Of a DNA stretch of 64,000 bases, positions 45,078 through 56,454 are shown one piece after another; positions within the stretch are counted from its first letter, which is position 1; each line of letters starts with the position of its first letter. Where the stretch lies: the NCBI GenBank assembly GCA_000711775.1, contig ARYC01002549.1, positions 1 through 64,000 of the forward strand. The letters run 5' to 3'. This DNA is from Oxytricha trifallax. Its lineage: Eukaryota > Ciliophora > Spirotrichea > Sporadotrichida > Oxytrichidae. The notes under the pieces were generated by a model that did no database searches, had not been told where the DNA came from, and was given only the letters and a program-made list of their open reading frames with translations. The translations under genes were made by a program, and so were the position numbers.

Positions 45078-46125
45078 TCATTCGTTTAAATCTAAAACTT
45101 ATTTATAAACACAAAATCTCCCTTCTCTTGCGCATACTTTTGCTTTATCATCGCTGACTCTTTTAGCAGCACTCTTAATAAAATCTACTGTATCTATCTT
45201 CAGATCGTGTATCAGATGATAGAGCAGAAGTTTCTTGTAGTGGCCTTTTAATAGGCCCCAATATAGTTCAATTCCATTGAATTGAGGGCTATAAGGAACA
45301 TTAAATACAGGTGTTATGTTTAGCCTTTCATTTTCTCTCCTTGAGTCTTTAGTTTTATGAACTGATAAGTTATCAACAAACAGAATAATTTCTTATTCAG
45401 CATACTTATCTCTGAGCTATTGCAAAAACTGAATATATTATTCAGTCTTAATAGAGCGAGGGTGGATAACATAAGTCCCAAGCCCACTATCTTCACTGAT
45501 TCCACCAAGGATTGCATGAGTTTATACCTTAACCTTTTGATCATAAACTTCTATGTTGCTGTACCTCATATACCAAGACCTCGATATGAAGGTATTAAAC
45601 GTGAATACTGCCTCATCAGCATGTATGAACTTTATATTATGCTCTTAAGCCCTCTGCATTTAACGAATATATAATTTAAATTATCCTTATAAAATGGAAC
45701 ATTAAAATCGATCACTCTCTTAATGCGATTGACTGTCTTGTAAGATATACCATTCTTTTTATAGATATTAACTATGGATTATGCAGAGATGTGTAGCTCA
45801 GGAAATTGGCGATGAAACATCACAGCCCTCTAGGCCAGAGAGAAATGAGCCCAGTATTTTAGAGTCTATCATTAATAAGATAATCGATATGATGCTACTA
45901 GAATTTTAAAGGTCTTTTAGGCTTAGAATTAAGATGCTATCTCTTTAATTTCAATGCTTATAGACAGTGTGACCTAACAGTAGCAGGAGATTTATGGAGC
46001 AGTCTTGCAATAGATGTGTAATTTAGAATAGGTCTGAGTTGATCACTATAATCATTACATCCATAACGCAACTTAAACAATAAATCTATATATTCACTGT
46101 CATAAACTGATCCCAAACCTCGCAT
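45078..46125 (-). pseudogene. TBE 42 kDa DDE transposase, two frameshifts
   Basis: ATG 46123-46125 to TGA 45078-45080, about 349 codons, same span as the copy at 189-1236. N-terminus MRGLGSVYDSEYIDLLFKLR; helix-turn-helix-like region SIARLLHKSPATVRSH. Catalytic blocks FIHADEAVFTFNTF, LFVDNLSVHKTKD and VPYSPQFNGIELYWGLLKG are intact. One base is missing near 45873 and another near 45663 compared with the other copy, so the catalytic region is out of frame with the start. The lesions do not coincide with those of copy 1. Confidence 0.92.
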
Positions 46126-46149
46126 ATTCTCACTTAAATTACTGATATT

Positions 46150-46263
46150 TAAAACATTAACCCCTACATAAACCCTATTAAAACCCTAAAAAAGCATGCG
46201 TTAATAGTCTACTTTCATCAATCAAAAACTCAATCAAACAACTTCAGGGGTTTTGGGGTTTTG
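46150..46263 (-). repeat. TBE right terminal inverted repeat
   Basis: Mirror of the left repeat, ending in GGGGTTTTGGGGTTTTG at 46247-46263, followed by the AAT duplication. Similarity continues weakly inward to the transposase start. Confidence 0.95.
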
Positions 46264-46279
46264 AATGCTGAGTTAGTTA

Positions 46280-46604
46280 GGGCACTTTTATTTTACTTTG
46301 AATGTTATTGTTAGATGGAGTATTGAATTAGTATTTATTTATAGGATCAGAGGAATACTCAGTAGTTACAGCAGCACTCCCATAGAGAATACCTCAAGAC
46401 AGCAAAGGAGTTCCAGTAGACTGCCCAAGCTTTTCAGATTAAATTATGTGGTTTCATATCTCCATAATAAACATTTCTCTAGTGTAAGACTTAAACATGA
46501 GTGTTGAATGTGCATTATTATTGAAGTTGTGAGAGGTTGTACGAGGAGGTAGATGCTTGTGTCTGTTGACTATAGGTTCCTGTACCAGTTGCAGTGTTAT
46601 CCAT
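46280..46604 (-). pseudogene. Ser/Thr/Gln/Asn-rich gene fragment next to the TBE
   Basis: Minus strand from ATG 46602-46604: MDNTATGTGTYSQQTQASTS and a Gln-rich continuation to TGA 46434-46436. In a further frame LGQSTGTPLLS and GSAAVTTEYSSDPINKYQF lead up to the TBE target site at 46264-46266. Raised G+C suggests host coding DNA. The TBE landed at its downstream edge; sequence beyond the left end of the TBE (below 42112) is AT-rich and does not obviously continue it. Confidence 0.4.
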
Positions 46605-47469
46605 GATTTCGAGTAGTTGCTCATACTTATTTATCAATATAATTAAAATGTATTAAATAGATTAGTAATTATTATTCGTTTCACCTATTTTTAACATTCT
46701 TTTAGATAAAATTATTTCCACTTAAAAAAGAGGTTAATTTATTAAGTATCTGATATAATCATTTATTTGATAGTAAGATAAATTTCATTTTAACTAAAAG
46801 AAGGAGAATAAATATTGCTTGAACATACTATTTGATAGGCTATAATCTTAGTTATTTGATTACAAAATAATCATTTAAATAAATTAATAATTTCCGCATC
46901 TTAAATAGAATTTTATAAATATATGCTTTTGTTTCAATACTTTAAATTTATAATTTAGAACTATTTGAAAATTTTATTTCCACATTGCTCTTTATCCTTA
47001 TATTTAAAAAAAATAAAATGAGTAGATCAATCTTTTAAGCTTAATTCATTTATTAATGCCACGAGCTTTGCTTTTTCCAGAAAGAATTTATTAGGAATTT
47101 GAGAATAATAATTATTATTTGATCAAAAATAATAAATATATTTACATAAATTGAAAATAATAAACAAAGTGTAAATAAGGACGATAGCAAAGTTGCTGCA
47201 TATTTTTAGAAATTTTGATTGCAAAAATACATATCCAAAAGTTTTTTGATAGCCATCCTATCTATAGTGTGATGAAGTACGATATAAATTTAAACATAAA
47301 TTAAAATAATTGGGGAAAAATGCAAATTTATTCATATATTAATCTTTTACTTAGATAGTTGAGATGCATTTAAGATTTTATTAAATCCATTTTTATGATA
47401 TTTAAACTTATTGAAAAATAATTAAATTTGAAGTAAAGTTAGGTTTAAGTTGTAAAAACTCAATAAATA

Positions 47470-48950
47470 TCTTCTAAAATACCACTTTATTATAAGAGCT
47501 AACATCACCTTCTTGAAAAGAAGGAATATGAAACAGATGCTCATTTAATATTGTATCACTAAGAATATGACCCCAGCAAATTTTCTAATAACCGCTAATA
47601 AGAATCCTAACATTATAAATAATTTCTCTCCCAAGCTATATCAAAAGAGCTAAAACCTTTTATTCTATTAGTTACTAACAAACTTCAATTACAATGAAGA
47701 AGAACTACTACTAAAATTGAGCGACATAGATAACTATGTAATTTTCACCTAAGCATCTAGCAGAGACTATAATTTTGTCAAATTAAACAAATCATGCCTA
47801 TCCTAATCATAATCTCATTCTAAGGTTTTGACCACAATTTTATCTCAAATAAATATAAGAAAACTTTGATTCAGACTATAGTATAAGTGCAAATCTTATC
47901 TTCTAATAACATAAAAACATGAATAAAGATTTCCTTTGACCCCTTTAATTACTCTCTTTTATGATAGAAATTAAATTTGATAAAATTATTAAGATGACGT
48001 CTAAATTTATCCTAACATTCAAATAATAAACAGTGAGTAATACATAAATATTTATCGAACCTTTTGAATACCAATCTAAAACTAAAACAATTAAAGATTA
48101 ACGACTACCAGGCTTTCAACTAACTTTTCTCTTGCATTAATACTTATATATTAATTAAATAATAGAATTGGAATTCAAAACTAAAATGGTTGAGTCATTA
48201 TGAGTTCCAAAATAACGAACATTTTAAGAAATACGAAATAGTAAAATAAAATTCAATGACCTAAAATCTGTGACATAAGATAAAGTTTACACCTACCAAC
48301 TTATTTCGTCTACTGATGTAAGCTGTCCTCTTTGACTATGGCAATTATATCGAAAAAGAAAAGACTCTACTTAGATCTGTCTAGCTAACAACTCATAAAC
48401 CCCTAGTTTTATTAAACTCCTTTAAATATGGCATTTTTAAAATGGAGTTGTCAACCTCTAAATGTATTATCGTATTACTCCAACCACTCTAGACTAAAGA
48501 AATCACTAAGATAATGATGTACTATCTGACCCATATTATTTATTCACAATCCCGGACGAAGCACGAGACGAGTTAAAACTCAACTTTTAACTCAGAGGAG
48601 TTTCAAGTACCTATTTATTATACAAATACTTCCATAACTCAGAGACTTCTAAATGAAATGACTGTCATTCTTGTAAAAATATGATAAAAAAAGTCGCATT
48701 ATGGACTACCTTTAATATAAAAGTGGCTCTAAATTATGGTTTTAATTCAAAAAACTGATATATTATTTCTCGTTGGAGATTTCTATGAGGAAACCGATAG
48801 ATAGACTGCTGAGTATCATCTAACTTTAATTAGATAATATATTCACTATATCCAAAATTAGATGAAGTTAATGAAGAGCTTTATGTGGATTGCAAACTGA
48901 ATGGAATACTATTTTTCATTTTTGACTTCTAAATAGGGTTCACAGTGACC
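47470..48950 (+). pseudogene. Large broken coding-like region, unrecognised
   Basis: Plus-strand frames with balanced composition: HHLLEKKEYETDAHLILYHQ (about 47500-47560), then NYNEEELLLKLSDIDNYVIF (about 47690-47750), RLPGFQLTFLLHQYLY (about 48100-48150), AVLFDYGNYIEKEKTLLRSV (about 48320-48380) and LFLVGDFYEETDRQTAEYHL near 48755-48815. The last resembles the start of MutS proteins (LFxxGDFYE), but this is a short match and the order does not support it. Several frame changes. Probably one decayed gene of about 490 codons. Confidence 0.4.
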
Positions 48951-49027
48951 GCAATTGATTAATTATTAATTTTTGATATAATTCAAATTGTGTTTAAACT
49001 AGTACTTTTTTTTATTTATTAAATAAT

Positions 49028-49423
49028 GTGATTATCTTGATTATTAAAAAATTAATCATAAATTTGTGTTTATTATTGTTTTCCAACCATAAAAGGCAAA
49101 TTTATTGTGAGATAGTTAGAATTATGAATAGACATGATAAAAATAATAATGATTGCTTATTAGAAAGAATCTTTTTAATGCTTCTGAATGATATAAAAAT
49201 ATACATAATTAAGTTTTCAGTGAAATCAATTTTGATTATAGAGAAGAATGATGGTAAGATACTTAATGAATTACACTCTCAAACATTTGCTGAGTTTTTA
49301 ATGAGGATAATATTAGCAACGATTTTTATTACTAAGAATATGCTAAATCTCAAGACTTTCTTTGAATTTTAATAGGGAGAATTAGTTCATATTTTTATTG
49401 AGAGTGCCATCCTATTTTACTGA
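49028..49423 (+). CDS. Hypothetical protein, partial
   Basis: Frame from 49028 to TGA 49421-49423, 131 codons, with no stop of any kind for the first 114, unusual in DNA this AT-rich. Reads as alternating hydrophobic and charged helices (IYCEIVRIMNRHDKNNNDCL, LNELHSQTFAEFLMRIILAT). No clear ATG; the frame begins at GTG after TAA codons, so the true start is uncertain or upstream across an eliminated sequence. Family unknown. Confidence 0.35.
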
Positions 49424-50018
49424 AAAAATTATGGACGTATGAGAAATGGAATTAGAATAAGTTCAATAATCAAAGCATGACAATTATCAACAAATGGAGT
49501 CATTTGATTATAACTACTTAGTAAGTGTTGATTCCTTAGATTGTAATGTTATAGTTTCATTAAAATAATCATTCCCAAAGAAGCTTAAAAAACATTATCT
49601 TAATGCAATGGGATCCAAATCTTAAATTCTAATTGCATAATATCTATAAATTTGAAAATTATAAAGTGATTAGTTGAATGAAAATATTTACCTTTCTTTT
49701 AATTTAATCTTTGTATAGCAATAAAAAATGACTATAATAGAAAAGATTAAGTTATTCTAAATAATATAGATATAATTAAAAATATTGTGTCTTAATTAGG
49801 CTCAAATGTTTCTAAACTATTTGATGCAGAATATTAAATATATTATATAATTAGAATATCTTTGACATCTCATTTAAAGGTATAGCACCATAAATTATAA
49901 AGTGACTGTAAATGAATATTAAATAAAAATATCAATTACAATAATTGCGAAGCTTAGAGATAAATTTACATTTTCAAATCTATATTTCATAATTTAGACG
50001 ATAAGGGAAGTTGCTGAA

Positions 50019-51200
50019 ATGAATAATACTACTATTTATGTATCAAATGATGATAATAATGATTATAACAACGAAGATGGTGAGTGAATTATTTAACTTG
50101 AATTTGTTTTTTAAATTCTAATTAAAGATTGAATTGTTATTATTTCTTATGACATTTTAATGCAGACACATTAATATCTTAGATAGAAGATTTTCATAAT
50201 AAGCACAAATTTACTTTTTTCTTAATATATTCATTATCATTTTGCTGATCTTCCTCCCTAATGAATTGATGTTACTCCTATTAATCATAATTAGTCGTAG
50301 CATTTTTCAATGTATTTACCATTGCTATTCAAAATATTTGGATAAATCATGTTCATTTTAATAACTAAAGTTAATTTTTATATCATTTTAAAATTCAAAT
50401 AAATATTTTGTAAAATAATATTAATTTAATAATTGTATTTAATTTTACAGTTTTTGAACTAGTGTAAGATTTGTTTGTCCTAGCAATAGTAGAATAAAAG
50501 GAATAAATTATTAATAACTCGTTTCTTACATTAAAAAACTATAGTACTACATTTCTTCTTGATATATTGACTATTTCCATTTAGATCTCTAAATTAAATT
50601 TGCTGAGTGTTATGATGATTTGATACTCTGTCAAGATGCGGATGAATTGAGTGTGGGTTATTGTCAAATCATCTAGAGTTATTGTAAGTTTATACATCAC
50701 CATCATTATTTATTTAAATCTATCTAGTCTCATTCAATCATGACAAGATTATGTTTTGAAATAATCTGTAGCTCTTTACAAATCATATTTGTAGGGTAAA
50801 TTATTGTTAGTGATAGCTTTTCGATTAAAAAGTATCATTAAGATGGATGATTTATTACACTTTATTTCTAGAGTGATCTATCACTTAATATAAATTAATG
50901 TTCTTTTGAATTTCTTGGTTTCCAAAAGCTGGAAAATCTGAAAAAAATATTTCTTACTGATTGTTTATTTTATTGAAAGATGGAGCTGTTGAAATTATTC
51001 ATTGTAATTTCATATATCCTCAGCAATTTTTAATTTAGATATGACCTAGTTGCTTATAGTTTGCTAATTTATATATAATTTATGAATTATTATGTTCATG
51101 ATTTATCTAAATGAAACATCTTTTTGGATATCTTATTTCTAATTTCAAGCATTTATTTTTTTTCTACAGAGAAATAGTCTAAAATTATACTTCAACTTTT
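50019..51200 (+). pseudogene. Decayed membrane-protein gene with introns
   Basis: ATG 50019 starts a short exon (MNNTTIYVSNDDNNDYNNED) ending at a good donor GTGAGT (50080). An 86-bp AT-rich intron ends at TTTTAATGCAG (50165), and exon 2 continues TLISQIEDFHNKHKFTFFLI into hydrophobic segments. A second donor/acceptor-like pair leads to a segment from about 50450 (ELVQDLFVLAIVEQKEQII). Frame breaks occur at TGA near 50245 and after. Polar N-terminus followed by membrane spans suggests a multi-pass protein. No family recognised. Confidence 0.35.
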
Positions 51201-51920
51201 ATGTTCCTACTTTAATTAATCTTGATCGGTTTTTAAGATTTGCTTGCATATCTTTCCTCTGCTAGGCTTATATAGTTAACCCTCATTCTTTTCGGCTATT
51301 AAGGCTACTAACATCTTGCTTTTATATAGAAAGGAGACTAAATGGGAAGTAAAGAGTTTAAATAGTAATTAATTGGTTTAAGGATTCATGGACTCCATCA
51401 ACTATTTTTTACTTTATTTCACAGCTCTTTTATCTTTTTGATAAAGTATTAGATAGTAATTTGTTTAAGACAAATTTGAGTGAACTAATTTTTATTTAAT
51501 GATTAAATTGCTCTAAAATATATAGAAATCTTTTGGTTGAAATTTTTTCATCCTTATTCATTTTCGTATCTACATAAACCTAAACTCTGCTATAATTCTC
51601 TTTGAAAACCATAAAAATGCTAAAATATTCTTAGGGATTAGACATTTTAAAACAAATAAAACTTCCTCATTTTAATGGTATTTTATCCCCATGAACTAAA
51701 AGGTTACTGGCTGAGAAATTCTTTCTCTCTTGTAAATAGGCAAATTATTTTAGGAGGTACAACAATAAAATGATACTGAAACAATTATTTATTAATTTTA
51801 ATGACTCAGAATTATTATCTTATCTAGTTATCACTTTATTCAACCAAGCTATAATATTATTTGGAAGAGTATGTAATCTTAGAATAGAATAGTTAAGCTA
51901 AATTAATAACGAGATATTCT

Positions 51921-52225
51921 GGGTCATAACATGACCCAATATTTGCATCCTTGGGTCATGACGTTGCTGGTGTGAATGACGTGGCACATAACCTTGAGCC
52001 CCCAAAAAACCAAAAAACCCCACAAGAGGAAAAGCTGGAAAAGACTAGCAATTGCTCGGCTCCTCTGTGCTCCTGACGTCCGCCATTCATCACTGTGTGG
52101 AATGCAGTCCCACTTCTTCCCCCCCGCCTGCCTCCCTTCTTGCCAGCCTTGTTAGACTGTATCCATCCTGCCAACTAACGGCGTAATGGCAGGGAAATCG
52201 GCTCTCTAGAGCTCTCTCCATGAGC
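51921..52225. other. Isolated G+C-rich island
   Basis: About 300 bp near half G+C in DNA that is otherwise about a quarter. It begins with the perfect palindrome GGGTCATAACATGACCC (51921-51937), repeats GGGTCATGACG at 51953, and contains TGACGT words twice and a C8-type run at 52120. A minus-strand frame (51956-52174) free of all stops encodes a Gly/Arg-rich peptide (KAGKKGGRRGGRSG), which could be a by-product of composition. Candidates: an RNA gene, a macronuclear-destined segment, or foreign DNA. Confidence 0.55.
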
Positions 52226-52576
52226 GATTGAATCCATGTAATCTTTAATTTATTTAAAACAATTTTAATTTTTGCCAAGGAATAAACTAATTTTTCAACT
52301 ATCTTAATAACTTTAAATTATAAATTGACTTATATTTTTTGTAAAAAATAATAAAACATTCAAATTAAATAATAATTAAAATTTTAAAACAAATCGCAAA
52401 TTAATATTATTATAATTTGATTTAAATATATCAAATTAGTGAATAAAGAACCATAAAATTCTTCGGCAAACTAAAAACATCGAATCATTTAAAAGTTATA
52501 ATTTCAAATCTATATCTTTCTATTATTTAAAGATTAAATAAGATATACTTATTTAATCATTATTTGGATTGTAAAG

Positions 52577-52822
52577 ATGTTGATTCATTTAAAGAGTAAT
52601 AGTATGGATCATAGCTACTGGAGTATGAATAGTCAGAAACTGCAAGAATTAAGAAAAGCGATGGACATGCTTCCCTGAAGAAAGCCTATGATAAATAGCA
52701 GCTCTAAACTTGGCTCCAAAGCTTCAATCTCAAAAAACTATGACCTTAAGAAAGCTGATTTTAATTTCACTATGGGAATTAACCGGATTGAGGAATACCA
52801 TCTATATAACAAAAAAATAAAG
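52577..52822 (+). pseudogene. Gene start with one TGA, ending at a splice-like site
   Basis: ATG 52577 (or ATG 52603) reads SYWSMNSQKLQELRKAMDM, then TGA 52676-52678, then in the same frame SSSKLGSKASISKNYDLKKA and FTMGINRIEEYHLYNKKIK. It ends at GTAAAC (52823), a plausible donor or segment boundary. Same-frame continuation across a single TGA suggests a recently inactivated gene. Family unknown. Confidence 0.4.
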
Positions 52823-53171
52823 GTAAACTAAATATTTAAGGATTATTAGAGAAGAAGTATAAAATTATCTATAAGCAATCAAGTAAATGTCGTTTATAAT
52901 TTAAAAACAGCACTGCGAGCGTTGCATTGAAAGCAATCAAACGCCCGCTTTTGTTTAAACGAATACTATAAATTCCTCTAAGAAGAGACTTGATCTAGGC
53001 GATAACAATTGTTTACTAGTCAACAAAAATTGTAAGATTAGTATTTAGATAGCGCTAAATGATAAATAAATATATTTTAATTATATATTTATAGTCTAGA
53101 AATTTATTTATGATTTCTAGAATTTTAATTTCACTTACCTACTGCGATTAACTACTACTAAGTAACAGCAA

Positions 53172-53770
53172 ATGGGCAATTGTTCAGAAACATTTAATTC
53201 CTGTGAAAACAATGATGCTTATTTAGCATAAACTTCAATCTATCAAATAATAAAGATAAAATTCATTTAGTACTTTATTGATAGTCTTACAGTAAATGAT
53301 GAATTAAGTATCATTTGAAATCTTAGCATTGAATATTTTAGGGTCTAAATAGTAAGACTGAGACTTAAATATTTACGTGATAATGATCAACAGCTTCCGG
53401 AAAAATTTAGTAATCCCAGCTATCCTTTAAATTTAATCGATATAAGAGTATAACATTTAGTTAAATATAAATATACAAAATCATTATATTTTTATATTTT
53501 GAGTTTAACTCTAGAAATCCAGATAACAATAATTAATTCGATAATAGTGTCATCATTTTTGAGTCATCCACATTGTAATATTAATTTAATATTAAATTGT
53601 TATAAAGTTGCTAAGCAACGACCAATTTTGACAAGTAAAGCTTTATACGCTTGTTAGTGAAGATACGGTATGAGAGATGGCCAAAGAACAAAGGAGTAGG
53701 AAATTGGCAGTAAATACGAAATAAGTTGAGAAATGATAAGAAAATGGTTATGAAATACATTTACTTTTTA
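53172..53770 (+). pseudogene. MGNC-start gene with MORN-like remnant
   Basis: ATG 53172 encodes MGNCSETFNSCENNDAYLAQ; Met-Gly-x-Cys is a typical N-myristoylation/palmitoylation signal. The frame continues through YLRDNDQQLPEKFSNPSYPL (about 53370-53430) with one TGA near 53310. At 53655-53765 it shows RYGMRDGQRTKE and IGSKYEIS, resembling YG.RDG...G.KYEGEW of MORN repeats. Ciliate MORN proteins often have such N-termini, by my recollection. The hydrophobic AT-rich middle may include eliminated sequence. Confidence 0.4.
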
Positions 53771-54354
53771 TTTTTAGATTTTAATTGGATTAATGATAAA
53801 GCATCTATAACATTTTAATTGATTCATTAAATGAATTATTTCATGAATAATTAGCATTTAATCCGCAAATTATGATTAAAAATAAAAAACGAAAAGAAGT
53901 ATAATTTTAATGTGTAAATAAAGTGCAAATTGGCAATTAATTTAAAGCCAAAAGAATGATTTAAACAAGAATAATAACTCAGATTATAAAATAAGAAATT
54001 AAATTTAAAAATCAATAATAAAATTGGTACTGTAGAGCAATAGGAATATTGTAAAGATAATTGCTTTAATTGCAACAGAAATTGACTAATTAAAATATTA
54101 AAAGAAATATTTATATAGAGGCAAGATCTTGTATTTGATAAATTAATATGAATAATAGTTCAATTTTAATTAAGATAATATAGAAAATCTTGTAGAATAA
54201 TAAAATTAAATAAACAAACGAGTAATTGATTTGCATAGAAATGTAAAAGATTAAGATAAAAGCAAAATGAATTTATTAACATAAAATAAATTAAAAGCTT
54301 TCATAAATAACTTACAATATATTGTATAAATCATACTTGAAGATACTCCTATAA

Positions 54355-54447
54355 AAATGAATGACTCTCTGACTCTCTTGAAATATTTAAAATTTTACTT
54401 AAAATAAAACATCATAATTGGTCACTTTTGAAGGTCGACCTTCAAAT
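54355..54447 (-). repeat. Family C dispersed repeat, reversed copy
   Basis: Reverse complement reads GAAGGTCGACCTTCAAAAGT, CCAATTATGATGTTTTA and AGAGAGTCATTCATTTTTAT with AGGAGT, matching the units at 27231-27337 and 27081-27180. The GAAGGTCGACCTTC palindrome is best preserved here. Confidence 0.6.
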
Positions 54448-55282
54448 TTCTCTTAAGTATTGTCTTAAATAGTATTAATCAATACTTATTATATTATTGT
54501 CATTTAAGCAATAAGATTTTTATTTTTTGTTTAACACTTTTAATCTATTATAGCAATTTCTGCTGCTTTTATTTTAGTCTTAATGCTTCATTTGTAAATA
54601 TTTAAATAATTAAAGTTTAGCTTTGACTCTTATTTTAGTCTGCTGACTGAATAACTTAAGGATTTTTCATTCATTATAACAAGTTTTTTTATAGTATAAA
54701 TTAATCTACTTGACAATGAATCACTTTTAAATTTTAAAAGTTTTATAGCAGTTAAATTCAATAAAATATTCATAAAATAAATTATTTTTATTTAACAATA
54801 CTTTTTTAACATGAGAGCAATCCATATATGTAGCTCTATTATTTATTATTGGTATTTTTAATTCAAATGATTGTTTGCTAAAATAATATAAAATAAAAGC
54901 TTTTTTGAGAACTTACCTTAAAATCAAAACTTAATAGATTATTAAAAAAGTTATATATAAGTATTTATGAAATACAACATATCTAATTAGATGGATAAAA
55001 ATGTGGAATTGATGGATTGTTTTACTTTATGTTTAATTAGTAATATTAGTTGTTAAATATAATCTTAATTAATTTTAAGACTACCATAATCGTTTAATGT
55101 TTTCAAAATTGATATTGTCCTTTCAAACTTTTTTGATACATCATTTTCAACTTTGGTTACTTGCACCATAAATTTGAAGAGTTTACATATTCCTTTCCAA
55201 GAAATGAAATTTAATTAAGCATAACCACTAAATAAAAGCATTTATGTTATTTAATAACATGGGAACTATATTCCGTAAATAG

Positions 55283-55615
55283 TGATTTTGGTCATTTAGG
55301 CTTCGCTGAGAGTAAATATGAAATCCGTTTTGTCATATCTTCAAAACGCACAAAGTTTGGGACATTTAAATTTTTGTTTTAGGGAATGTAATATTTAAAG
55401 AATAATTATCTTTATTTTTCTTTTATAAAATGAGAAAGGTCAAGTCCACGAACGAACGAACAAGAAATTTTTCAATACAATATTATTATAATATATAATT
55501 AATCACTATAATCCTGGTCATTTAAACCGCGCTTAGCACGAAATGAAATTTGTTTAATCAAATCTTAAAAATACGCAAAGTTATAGCGATTTAAAGTTTA
55601 ATTATAGGATTTGAT
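55283..55615 (+). repeat. Two diverged direct repeats of ~105 bp
   Basis: Units at about 55283-55387 and 55513-55615 share the order GGTCATTTA, CGCTTAGC/CGCTGAGA, GAAAT..GTTT, TCAAA..TC, ACGCAAAGTT/GCACAAAGTTT and GATTTAAA/ACATTTAAA. Old, with many changes; 230-bp spacing. They lie in otherwise featureless AT-rich DNA (54450-56400). Confidence 0.45.
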
Positions 55616-56454
55616 GAACAAGTATACTTAACATCAAGTTTTAGGGATTTCAATGGAGCAAAGTAGGGTCACTGAAATTTATAAGTTAACCTTGAATAAA
55701 GCAAATCCAGTAAATTTGGGCTCCTGAGCAAGAGAGTAACGCCAGAACACAAGATATAAAGCCATTTTCAAAAGATATGGAGGAGTAATTTTGTCATTTT
55801 CACTTTGAATACCCTTCTAGAATATATCTTATGTGGTAGCTATCTGTAGAAACTTCTATGCCATTTATCTTTTAAACATAGTTAAGATTCTATAATTTAT
55901 TCCAGTAGATTTCAAGTTTAGCTTGAATTATTCTGAATATTGTTTCAAAATTATTATTATAATTTACAAAGTGTTTCAACTTATTACTAGAAATTTAACT
56001 CTTAAAGCTATAAAATTAAGTCGTAAAATTGTCCTTAACTATCGTAATATTATAATAATAACCCTAACATTACTCACCTCTGAATTGCATTTTGTGATTT
56101 TAAAATCGCTATGTATTAAGTTAAATTCTAAGGCTCTAGAATCTTTTTAAGAGAGAATGAAAGTCTTAGTTACTATTTTAATTTTATTAAATGTTACAAA
56201 TAAATTGGGTAATTTTGATATGTTATTGATGAAATCAATATAAGTTAGATTTTATTATTAATAATTAAAAAATTGTCAAGATAATCTATTCTCAAATTTT
56301 AGAAAAATCAAAGAGGGAATGATAGTATAAAAAAGAGGCTACCAATCAATTTCGGAATCATAAGACTCCATTATAAGGGAGGAATTTATATTGTTGAATT
56401 TATTCTAAGATATCAAACCCAGTAAAGTAAAGTGCAAGAGAAGACAATTACGAA

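Larger units (their letters stand above)
42115..46263 (-). mobile_element. TBE: Full-length TBE transposon
   Basis: 4149 bp, the size known for TBEs, with telomere-like CAAAACCCCAAAACCCC tips inverted at both ends and a 3-bp target duplication AAT (42112-42114 and 46264-46266), fitting the ANT target. It carries the three known genes: 57 kDa zinc-finger/kinase (minus), 22 kDa (plus) and 42 kDa transposase (minus). TIRs are nearly identical over more than 100 bp, suggesting fairly recent insertion, but all three genes have frame breaks. It sits beside an Ser/Thr/Gln-rich host-like patch at 46.3-46.6 kb. Confidence 0.97.

Noticed and set aside
48750-48820. MutS-like start (LFxVGDFYE)
   Set aside because: Very short match, no other MutS blocks nearby in the expected order.
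55923-56150. 75-codon plus-strand hydrophobic frame
   Set aside because: Ile/Leu-rich translation expected from AT-rich noncoding DNA; no supporting feature.
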